64,000 bases of DNA from a virus: the IMG/VR virus record IMGVR_UViG_3300023176_005537, positions 92,946 to 156,945 of that record. One strand, 5' to 3'. Both the position numbers and the translations under genes were made by a program. The notes beneath the pieces are model-generated. The model was given only the letters and a program-made list of their open reading frames with translations. It made no database searches and had not been told where the DNA came from. Of this stretch, positions 44,034 through 51,537 are shown one piece after another; positions within the stretch are counted from its first letter, which is position 1, and the number at the start of each line of letters is the position of its first letter.

Positions 44034-45308
44034 ATGGCTATCCCCACATTAACACCTGTCAGTCAAACAAGCAAAAATATCTTACCTGAAACTGGGTCTG
44101 TTGCAAATGTAACAAGCACATCAGTTCCTTTTGGGGTCTATCTTAATTCCAATGACTTTCTTTCCGGAGCGGCAGATCAGGTTAACTACACTTACCGTAA
44201 GTTGGGTGGTGATCTTCTTGAAATTGAATTATCAGAAAAACAAATCTATACTGCTTATGAAGAAGCAACTTTAGAATATTCTTACCTTGTCAACATCCAC
44301 CAAGCAAAGAACTCTCTGGGCGATTCTTTGGGGGCTACAACGGCTTCTTTTGATCATTTGGGGGAATACAAGGCAGGAACCCTTTCTTCGTCTTTAAGCG
44401 GCGGAAACGTGGCTTTAAAGTACACAAAATTCTCTTATGGTTATGCTAGAAGGTTTGGAGATGCAGCAGCCACAGAAGCAACTGTTGGTGGCACTCAAAA
44501 CTTTTATTCCTCTTCTTTTACTTTGCAAGATGATGTACAGGATTATGATCTGATTTCCGCAATCTCTTCTTCTGTTGCATCCGGTTCACTGCCGGCGACA
44601 ATTGATTATGAAAACAAAAGAATCATGATCAGAAGAGTTTATTATCTTTCTCCTAGAGCGATCTGGCGGTTTTATGGGTATTATGGCGGCTTGGGCGCAA
44701 CTGGTAACTTGAGCACCTATGGGCAGTTTGCAGACGATTCTACTTTCCAATTGGTACCAGTTTGGCAAAACAAAGCTCAAGCAGCCGAGTATGAAGATGC
44801 AATTAGAACCAGAACGTCTCAATATTCTTATGAGATTAGAAACAACAAGATTAGGATTTTCCCAATTCCACCTTCTCTTTTGAACAATAAAAAGATGTGG
44901 TTTGAGTTTACAGTGGATTCAAATCCTTGGGAAGACGATGCTGATCGCCCCTCTGGTGTTGATGGTGTCAACAATATGAACACCCTTCCTTTTGCGAACA
45001 TTCCATTTGAAAGCATCAACTCGATCGGAAAGCAGTGGATCAGAAGGTTTGCTTTGGCTCTTTCAAAAGAAATGTTGGGACAGATCCGAGGAAAATTCAG
45101 CACTCTTCCAATTCCGGGTGAATCTGTTACTCTTAACCATTCTGAATTGCTTTCACAAGGCAAAGAAGAGCAAGATAAATTAAGAGAAGAATTAAAAACA
45201 ATTTTGGATGAGATGACTTATCCAAAATTAATTGAATCAGATGCTCAAATGACAGAGAATGCGCAAAAGGTTTTCACGTCTGCTCCAAATTACATTTTGA
45301 TGGGATAA
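44034..45308 (+). CDS. Neck protein (gp13-like)
   Basis: 424 residues. A Ser/Thr-rich N-terminus is followed by LLEIELSEKQIYTAYEEATL and EYSYLVNIHQAKNSLG (~63-95), a conserved stretch of head-completion/neck proteins in T4-like marine phages. Helical C-terminus. Position directly after the major capsid gene and before the gp14-like gene supports gp13. T4 gp13 is 309 residues, so this is enlarged. The ATG at 44030 is out of frame; 44034 is correct. Confidence 0.6.
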   Translation: MAIPTLTPVSQTSKNILPETGSVANVTSTSVPFGVYLNSNDFLSGAADQVNYTYRKLGGDLLEIELSEKQIYTAYEEATLEYSYLVNIHQAKNSLGDSLGATTASFDHLGEYKAGTLSSSLSGGNVALKYTKFSYGYARRFGDAAATEATVGGTQNFYSSSFTLQDDVQDYDLISAISSSVASGSLPATIDYENKRIMIRRVYYLSPRAIWRFYGYYGGLGATGNLSTYGQFADDSTFQLVPVWQNKAQAAEYEDAIRTRTSQYSYEIRNNKIRIFPIPPSLLNNKKMWFEFTVDSNPWEDDADRPSGVDGVNNMNTLPFANIPFESINSIGKQWIRRFALALSKEMLGQIRGKFSTLPIPGESVTLNHSELLSQGKEEQDKLREELKTILDEMTYPKLIESDAQMTENAQKVFTSAPNYILMG

Positions 45309-45319
45309 GGAAGTAACAA

Positions 45320-45811
45320 ATGTCAACAAATAACAAATGGTCACAGCCAGACGCTCCGCCTCCTCCAATGTTCTTGAACCAGAAGGAAAGAGATCTGGTC
45401 AAGCAAGTTAACGATGAACTGATCGAGCGTGTTATTGGGCAAACTATCCTTTATTATCCTATTGATTTGGAGTTGACAAACTTCCATCCTCTTTATGGAG
45501 AGTCTATGGAAAAAACCTTTCTCCCTCCTGTCAGGGTTCACGCAATGGTTAAGTGGGACTCACAGGCAACAAACAACACAGGATACGGAATTGATCGCTT
45601 GCAGAAGATCTCAATCAACTTTCACAAAAGAAGATTAACAGAAGATCAAAATCTTTTTGTTAGGGAAGGGGATTTTGTTCTTTATGCAGATCTTTTTTAT
45701 GAAATTGTCACCTTAACAGAACCCAAGTGGCTGTTTGGACGAGGAGACAAGTCTTTTGAGATAATGGCAGAATGTATCCGAGCAAGAGAAGGAACTTTCA
45801 ATGCACAATAA
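45320..45811 (+). CDS. Neck / head-completion protein (gp14-like)
   Basis: 163 residues. After a Pro-rich start (QPDAPPPPMFLNQKE) the core has ILYYPIDLELTNFHPLYGES, FLPPVRVHAMVKWDSQATNN and INFHKRRLTEDQNLFVREGD, then FVLYADLFYEIV. I recognise this as the small neck protein that follows gp13 in marine T4-like genomes. It would close the portal after packaging and join the tail. Overlap with the next gene is 11 nt. Confidence 0.55.
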   Translation: MSTNNKWSQPDAPPPPMFLNQKERDLVKQVNDELIERVIGQTILYYPIDLELTNFHPLYGESMEKTFLPPVRVHAMVKWDSQATNNTGYGIDRLQKISINFHKRRLTEDQNLFVREGDFVLYADLFYEIVTLTEPKWLFGRGDKSFEIMAECIRAREGTFNAQ

Positions 45812-46682
45812 AAAAAGAGATGAAAAACTAGAAAATGGAGAAGTTGTTTATCTTCAGCCTTCAAACTTGGAAAACATTGACTTCTCTGTTTTTGAGTGGG
45901 TTGATGAGCACCTTAATATTTCCATAGAAACAAACAAAGGCTTTGAAAAAGTTCCAGTTATTTGGACTTCCGCTGAAAGATCTTTTCAATCCAAGAACGA
46001 CAAAGAATTGCGCGATTCCGAAGGTGGATTGATCTACCCTATCATGACAATTGCTAGAACAAGCGTTACAAAACCTAGGAATAAACGCGGTGTCTTTTTT
46101 GCTCCAATGCCGGAGATCAACGACTATAGAGGCGGAGCAGTAAAGATCACAAAGAAACTAAATCAAAACAAAACAGCAAACTTTGCAAACGCTGACGCTT
46201 TTAAAGACCCCGGAATAAGACAAATCAACTTTGTTCTTCCAAAGAAAAGAGAAGAAAAAGATGTTTTTAAAACAATTTCTATTCCGCTCCCGGTTTACAT
46301 TGAAGCAAATTATCAGATTAGCATTAAAGCTCAGTTCCAACAGCAAATGAACCAAATGATTAATCCATTTATTTCCAATGTTGGTGGAATTAACTATTTC
46401 CCTCTTTCTAGGAATGGGCACTTTTATGAAGCTTTTATCCAAGATGACTTTGGAATTGCAAACAATGTTGAGAATATGGGCTCGGAAGAAAGAACATACG
46501 AAGCAAAAGTAAATATAAATGTCTTTGCTTACCTTGTTGGCGAAGGCGACAACCAATCGAAGCCTTTCTTGGTTGAAAGAGAAAACCCAGTTCAAGTTAG
46601 GTTTATGAGAGAGAAATCTAGTTTAGGTGAAAAGAATGATCGAACTGATCCTGTAAAAGATTATAGAAACTTTGGAGAATAA
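45801..46682 (+). CDS. Tail completion / sheath stabiliser (gp15-like)
   Basis: 293 residues. The central region ISIPLPVYIEANYQISIKAQ, then FQQQMNQMINPFI, and HFYEAFIQDDFGIANNVENM resembles the T4 gp15 family (compare the T4 stretch on Tyr-Glu, then an Arg-Tyr-Glu-rich helix and a proline). gp15 caps the proximal end of the tail and holds the last sheath ring. Location between neck and sheath genes matches T4 order (13, 14, 15, 18). Confidence 0.55.
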   Translation: MHNKKRDEKLENGEVVYLQPSNLENIDFSVFEWVDEHLNISIETNKGFEKVPVIWTSAERSFQSKNDKELRDSEGGLIYPIMTIARTSVTKPRNKRGVFFAPMPEINDYRGGAVKITKKLNQNKTANFANADAFKDPGIRQINFVLPKKREEKDVFKTISIPLPVYIEANYQISIKAQFQQQMNQMINPFISNVGGINYFPLSRNGHFYEAFIQDDFGIANNVENMGSEERTYEAKVNINVFAYLVGEGDNQSKPFLVERENPVQVRFMREKSSLGEKNDRTDPVKDYRNFGE

Positions 46683-46703
46683 TTCTTTTTGAGCCTGATC
46701 AAC

Positions 46704-46712
46704 CTATTTATT
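46704..46712 (+). promoter_or_regulatory. Putative late promoter element CTATTTATT
   Basis: Exact nonamer ending 38 nt before the tail-sheath ATG at 46751, in a 68-base gap that also holds TAGGAG for translation. Confidence 0.5.
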
Positions 46713-46750
46713 ATAAGAAAAATGATATTTGATGTATAGGAGATTATTGA

Positions 46751-49732
46751 ATGTCCGCTAAGAATTTTAGATTTAGATCCCCCGGAATTCGAATTGAAGA
46801 GATCGATCAAAGCTTCATTGACGAGCCAATCCTTTCCAATGTTGGTCCTGTTATTGTTGGGCGTTCCCAGCAAGGGCCTCTGATGAAACCGGTTGTTGTT
46901 AGTTCTGTTGATGAGTTTATTCGAGTTTTTGGCGTTCCTGCTGCTGGAGGAGTTTCAGCAGGGGACGGATGGCGAGATGAAAACACAACTTCCCCCCACT
47001 ATGGAGCACACGCTGCTGTTGCTTACTTGAGAAACGCTGCTCCTGTTACTTTTATCCGATTGGGCGGATACCAACACCCACAAGCATCAGAGGCCGGCTA
47101 TGCTGGTTGGAAAACAACTGATATTACACCTGATTCTGACTTAGCAGCCAACGGCGGTGCTTATGGCCTTTGGCTGTTACCTTCAGCTTCTAGCGGTGAG
47201 CACGGAACAGGCTCTCTTGCTGCTGTTTTCTACATTGATGAAAAGGCCGGATTGGCTGTCGGACAAGGTTCAGATGCTGCAACTCACTTTTTGGGTAAGT
47301 TTACGGGCAAAATGAGCACAGCAGACATTGATTTGTATTTTACATCTTCTATCGCTGCTGGATATGATGAAGTTCAGAAAAAACAATATAAAATCTCTTT
47401 GAACCCGGATAAGGCAAACTTTATCCGTAAAGCAATGAACACAAGCCCAGTTGCTTGTAACTCTGCTTTGAATGATAAAAGAGAGCTTTTCTGGGTTGGT
47501 GAGACCTTTGAAGACAACATCAAGAAATTGGCTGATGCAGATTCTAATTCAGACACTCTTGCTTTCATCACAGCGCTGGATAAAGAAACCGAAAACAACA
47601 AAGCTGATTATCGTTATCCCGCACAAGCTGCAAAGACTGGATATGTATTCTCGCAAGACTTGGGAGCAGCCGGCTCTTTTGACCCGATTGATAACCCTCC
47701 CCAGAGATTGTTCAGACTTGTTGGCCTGACCGAGGGAAGCTGGGCTTCGAAAAACCTTAAAGTTTCTATCTCAAATATTCGATATACTAAAGTGGATTCC
47801 GCAGCAGATCCTTATCCTACTTTTAGTGTTCAGGTTCGCGGGGTTTCTGATCGTGATGATGCTCCAGAAATCTTGGAAGCATTTGATAACCTCAATCTCA
47901 ATCCTCGTTCTTCTGATTATGTTGCTAGAAGAATTGGAGATCAATATCTTAAGCTGGATCAGACAACTGATAAATTTGATGTTGTTGGTGAATTTCCAAA
48001 CCGGTCTCGCTATATTCGAGTTGAAATGCACCCAGCCGTAAAGGCAGGTAACGCAAATCCTGAACTGGTTCCGTTTGGCTTCTTGGGGCCGGCTCGACGA
48101 CAGAAGTTTCAAATTTGTTCTGGCGCTCTTGATCCTGCGACCGGATATCTTAACTGGTCCGGTTCTTACGCTTCCTCTTCAGTGGCGTATGACATTAACG
48201 CGACTGGAGATGTAGATTGCATTGTGTCAAACAACGCCGGCGAAAACCAAGCGTTTACTGGTTCCCTAGAGTGGCCTGATTATCTTCTTCGTGTTACTGC
48301 CTCTAACGCTACTCGCGGATTGGCGAGAGGGGCTTACTTTGGTGTTCGAACGACACGCGAAGATACCGGTCGTTACTACTCCAGAGCTTATTTGGACCTT
48401 ACTTATCCACTGGAAGGCAAAACTGGAGCCGGAATTGATCCTTGGGAAAAAGGTACTGGAACTGTTCACACTTTCGCATTCTCTTTGGATGACGTTCGAC
48501 AAGCTTCTTCTTCTGCAAAAGGGTGGCAAGATGATGCTGTGTACGCTAATACAAACCGCACAGGCGGCTCTTCTATTTCTGCTACTGGTATTTACTACAA
48601 GCCGCAGGGAGCCAACGTTGCAGCAGCCTCTTGGACGCGCCTTTACAGCAACACTTCCGAAGGTTGGAAGATTGTTTTGGACGCTGGTTATAATAAGTTT
48701 ACGATGCCTCTCCACGGTGGTTTTGATGGTCTGGACATCAAACAAAAAGATCCTTTCTCCATCGATGAATTGGACGGTGGCGCTGCAAATGATGGCCGAA
48801 CAAACTATGCTTGGTACTCCGTCCTCACGGCTATCAAAATGTTCAAAGATCCTGAGTTCTTGGACGCAGATGTTGCAGCAGTTCCCGGCCTGATGGAACC
48901 CAACTTGAACGTTCAACTGGCTGATTATGCTCGTGAAAGAGGCGATATGCTTGCAGTTCTTGATTTGGATTCTCAATATCGACCGCTTGAAGTTCTCAAA
49001 CCTTCCGAGGTTGGAACAAACGCGAAAAGAGGAACTGTTTCTGGTGCAATCAACCACAGACGGGGCGACTTGGCACAGGTCAATCACTCTTATGCTTGCA
49101 CGTTCTATCCTTGGGTTGATATTGTTGATGCAAGAAATGACGCAACTGTTACTGTTCCCCCCTCCGTTGCGATGCTTGGCGTGTTTGGGCGAGTTAAACA
49201 AACTTCTGATGTTTGGTTTGCTCCGGCAGGGTTCAACCGAGGTGGTCTTTCCTCCGGTCTGGCTGGTGTGACCGTTGTCAACGTGAAAGATAGATTGACT
49301 TCTTCTGAGAGAGATGACCTTTACGATAACGGAATTAACCCCATTGCTAACTTCCCCGCAGAAGGTATCGTGGTCTTCGGACAGAAAACCCTTCAACTGG
49401 AAAGGTCGGCATTGGATAGGATTAATGTTCGACGACTGCTTATCTTCCTGAAGCGAAGAATTTCGGCAATTGCAAAAACTGTTCTTTTCGAGCAAAACGT
49501 TCAAGCAACGTGGTCTGACTTCTCTAGAAGAGCAAACGAAGTTCTGGAAGGAGTGAAAGATGGATTGGGTCTGGTAGATTACAGATTTGTCTTGGACAAC
49601 ACAACCACCACACCTGACCTTGTTGACCAAAACATTCTTTATGCAAAGCTTTTCATTAAACCAGCAAGAGCGATTGAGTTTATTGCTCTGGACTTCATTA
49701 TCACAAACACTGGTGCAGAGTTTCCAGAATAA
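46751..49732 (+). CDS. Tail sheath protein (gp18-like)
   Basis: 993 residues (T4 gp18 is 659). The N-terminus RSPGIRIEEIDQSFIDEP, then VGPVIVGRSQQGPLMKPVVV and a VSSVDEFIRVFG segment is the sheath signature. The C-terminal ~200 residues contain NRGGLSSGLAGV, ERDDLYDNGINPI, RRLLIFLKRRISAIAKTVLF and the final RAIEFIALDFIIT. Extra length lies in a central Ser/Ala/Gly-rich region, probably surface domains. Contraction of the sheath drives the tube through the envelope. Confidence 0.9.
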   Translation: MSAKNFRFRSPGIRIEEIDQSFIDEPILSNVGPVIVGRSQQGPLMKPVVVSSVDEFIRVFGVPAAGGVSAGDGWRDENTTSPHYGAHAAVAYLRNAAPVTFIRLGGYQHPQASEAGYAGWKTTDITPDSDLAANGGAYGLWLLPSASSGEHGTGSLAAVFYIDEKAGLAVGQGSDAATHFLGKFTGKMSTADIDLYFTSSIAAGYDEVQKKQYKISLNPDKANFIRKAMNTSPVACNSALNDKRELFWVGETFEDNIKKLADADSNSDTLAFITALDKETENNKADYRYPAQAAKTGYVFSQDLGAAGSFDPIDNPPQRLFRLVGLTEGSWASKNLKVSISNIRYTKVDSAADPYPTFSVQVRGVSDRDDAPEILEAFDNLNLNPRSSDYVARRIGDQYLKLDQTTDKFDVVGEFPNRSRYIRVEMHPAVKAGNANPELVPFGFLGPARRQKFQICSGALDPATGYLNWSGSYASSSVAYDINATGDVDCIVSNNAGENQAFTGSLEWPDYLLRVTASNATRGLARGAYFGVRTTREDTGRYYSRAYLDLTYPLEGKTGAGIDPWEKGTGTVHTFAFSLDDVRQASSSAKGWQDDAVYANTNRTGGSSISATGIYYKPQGANVAAASWTRLYSNTSEGWKIVLDAGYNKFTMPLHGGFDGLDIKQKDPFSIDELDGGAANDGRTNYAWYSVLTAIKMFKDPEFLDADVAAVPGLMEPNLNVQLADYARERGDMLAVLDLDSQYRPLEVLKPSEVGTNAKRGTVSGAINHRRGDLAQVNHSYACTFYPWVDIVDARNDATVTVPPSVAMLGVFGRVKQTSDVWFAPAGFNRGGLSSGLAGVTVVNVKDRLTSSERDDLYDNGINPIANFPAEGIVVFGQKTLQLERSALDRINVRRLLIFLKRRISAIAKTVLFEQNVQATWSDFSRRANEVLEGVKDGLGLVDYRFVLDNTTTTPDLVDQNILYAKLFIKPARAIEFIALDFIITNTGAEFPE

Positions 49733-49776
49733 TATAAAAGAACTAGTTAATAATAAAAGTAGGAGAATATGAATAA

Positions 49777-50433
49777 ATGGCTAGAACAAAGAATAGATTT
49801 TGGCACCAAAGCACAATCCAACCGAAGCGGCAATTCAAGTTTGTCGCAGAGGTTGGAAACGGTAGGGTTCTTTATCCTTACCTGTTGAGGAAAATTACCC
49901 GACCCGAACTTACAATGCCGGACAAACAGCACAAGATCTTGGGTCATGAGTTTCATTTTCCCGTTGGAACCCAACAGTGGAATATTGTTAACATTGAGTT
50001 TATGGATATTGCAAAAGACTATGCAGACGATGGAGATGTTCAAAACGCTGCCTTGTTCCTTCAGAACGCAATTTATGCTGCGGGCTATATTTACCCAAAA
50101 AGTCTGCCCGATGCTACCGTTGGTCTTACTAAGGGGAAAGCAGTAGTTGCTATGAGTAACTTGGAGGTTTTCCAACTGGACGCAGAGAATCGCGTTTTGG
50201 AAACTTACACATTCCACAATCCTTTTATCACAAAAGTTAACTTTGGTGGTGAATTCTCCTACGATGCAGAAGATTTTGTTATGCCCAATATCGACATTCG
50301 CTACGACTGGGCAGAAATTCAGCCGGGACTTAGGGGTGTTCTTGACCAATCTTACGGCGGTCTCACTTCGGATGCAGACCGGCAAGCAGGTCGCGCAAGA
50401 ACTTTGAGTGGCGACCGTCTCCCGGACGTTTAA
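49777..50433 (+). CDS. Tail tube protein (gp19-like)
   Basis: 218 residues (T4 gp19 is 163). Start at 49777 with AGGAG upstream; the nearer ATG at 49769 opens only a short unrelated frame. Typical tube features: KRQFKFVAEVGNGRVLYPYL, RPELTMPDKQHKILGHEF, a NIEFMDIAKDYADDGD stretch, and HNPFITKVNFGGEFSYDAED. It forms the inner tube under the sheath. The gene after it is the gp26-like chaperone and then the tape measure. Confidence 0.85.
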   Translation: MARTKNRFWHQSTIQPKRQFKFVAEVGNGRVLYPYLLRKITRPELTMPDKQHKILGHEFHFPVGTQQWNIVNIEFMDIAKDYADDGDVQNAALFLQNAIYAAGYIYPKSLPDATVGLTKGKAVVAMSNLEVFQLDAENRVLETYTFHNPFITKVNFGGEFSYDAEDFVMPNIDIRYDWAEIQPGLRGVLDQSYGGLTSDADRQAGRARTLSGDRLPDV

Positions 50434-50459
50434 AATAAAATAGACTTATGAGGTGATTA

Positions 50460-51299
50460 ATGTCTTTAAGAAACAATTCAGAACGGCTTGGCGCTCATCC
50501 TACTAGCGAAGCGCCGGCTCCTGCCTTTGCAGAAAATCAATTTTCCTTTGTCCTTCCTACAATGTTTGTTGAACTCCCTTCAAAGGGAGAGTTTTATTTG
50601 GAAGGGCACCCTCTCCATGGCTTAGACGCAGTTGAAATCAGAATGATGACAGCTAAAGATGAAGACCTTTTGACAAACCCTGATTTGATCAAAAAGAAAG
50701 TGGTTTTGGATCGCTTGATTCAATCCCTTTTGGTTGATAAAAGATTAAGGGTTGATGATCTTCTTGTTGGAGACAAGAATGCTATTCTTTTGAATGCCAG
50801 AGTTGCAGGGTACGGCTCAGACTATGAAGTTGAAATTACATGCCCTAGTTGCGGTGCAAAAGAAAAGAAAGAATATGACATTGAAGAATGTCTTCAAACA
50901 AAAGAAAGCGAAGAGTTGGAAGAGGCTCAAAAAACAGAAAGAGGCACTTTTCTTGTTCAGCTTCCTTTGGTTAAGTACACTTGTGAAGTAAAGCTTTTGA
51001 CAGGTAAAGAAGAAAAGAAGATCTTGAAAAACTTTGACTTTAATTCGAAGAAAAAGAAAAACACAACTCTAACAGATCAGTTAAAAGAAACAATCGTTGC
51101 CCTCAACGGTGACGAAGACAAGAAAAAGATTGAGTTCTTTGTTGATCATATGCCAGCATCGGATGCAAGGTTCTTGAGAAAGGTTTATGATAAATTAGCA
51201 CCAGATGTTCAAATGGCCACAGAATTTGAATGCAGGGAATGCGAACACTTAGAGGTCATTGAGGTGCCTCTCACTGTTGACTTTTTTTGGCCTAAGTGA
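50460..51299 (+). CDS. gp26-like tail/baseplate assembly protein with zinc ribbon
   Basis: 279 residues. FVLPTMFVELPSKGEFYLEG, HPLHGLDAVEIRMMTAKDED and LIKKKVVLDRLIQSLLVDKR identify the T4 gp26 / T4_baseplate family. C128-x2-C131 (CPSCG) and C258-x2-C261 (CREC) make a zinc ribbon; the C-terminus VPLTVDFFWPK is conserved. T4 gp26 (208 residues) helps baseplate-hub assembly. Its place between tube and tape measure is that of tail assembly chaperones in other phages. The final codons GAC TTT TTT TGG contain a T7 run at which a +1 slip would enter the next ORF. Confidence 0.75.
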   Translation: MSLRNNSERLGAHPTSEAPAPAFAENQFSFVLPTMFVELPSKGEFYLEGHPLHGLDAVEIRMMTAKDEDLLTNPDLIKKKVVLDRLIQSLLVDKRLRVDDLLVGDKNAILLNARVAGYGSDYEVEITCPSCGAKEKKEYDIEECLQTKESEELEEAQKTERGTFLVQLPLVKYTCEVKLLTGKEEKKILKNFDFNSKKKKNTTLTDQLKETIVALNGDEDKKKIEFFVDHMPASDARFLRKVYDKLAPDVQMATEFECRECEHLEVIEVPLTVDFFWPK

Positions 51300-51474
51300 T
51301 GAATACATCCAGCACGTATACGAAGAGATGTTTCTCTTGAAGTACCACGGTGGATGGTCTCTTTTTGAACTTTACAACCTACCTATCACCCTCAGAAGAT
51401 GGTTTCTTCAAAGATTGAATGAAGAGATCGAACGTCAGAACGAACAGATCGAAAAAGCCTACAAATCTAAATAA
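51277..51474 (+). CDS. Partner of the gp26-like protein, probably expressed by +1 frameshift (gp51-like position)
   Basis: Conserved-looking helical product: FFGLSDEYIQHVYEEMFLLK, YHGGWSLFELYNLPITLRRW, FLQRLNEEIE. Its frame is open only from 51253 (TAG at 51250) and has no ATG or GTG before the conserved start, only TTG (51259, 51277) and CTG. It overlaps the end of the gp26-like gene in the +1 frame across T7 (51282-51288). A +1 slip gives a 337-residue fusion running VDFF-GLSDEY. The alternative is initiation at TTG 51277 with GAGG 12 bases upstream. The internal ATG at 51328 would lose half the conserved region. Confidence 0.6.
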   Translation: MTFFGLSDEYIQHVYEEMFLLKYHGGWSLFELYNLPITLRRWFLQRLNEEIERQNEQIEKAYKSK

Positions 51475-51487
51475 TCTTACTTCCCAT

Positions 51488-51496
51488 CTATTTATT
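51488..51496 (+). promoter_or_regulatory. Putative late promoter element CTATTTATT
   Basis: Exact nonamer in the gap before the tape-measure gene, ending 41 nt before its ATG at 51538. Confidence 0.45.
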
Positions 51497-51537
51497 GTGT
51501 GGTCTATAGAAATGACTAATTTAAGGAACTTTGTCAA

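Noticed and set aside
48266-49630. A 454-codon open frame on the minus strand opposite the sheath gene
   Set aside because: It is the shadow of the tail-sheath coding sequence; the translation is Cys/Ser/Arg-rich without domains, and no ribosome-binding site or minus-strand neighbour supports it.
51299-51301. ATG overlapping the stop of the gp26-like gene (TGATG) as start of the next gene
   Set aside because: It is in a different frame from the conserved downstream product and reads only 13 codons to a stop.
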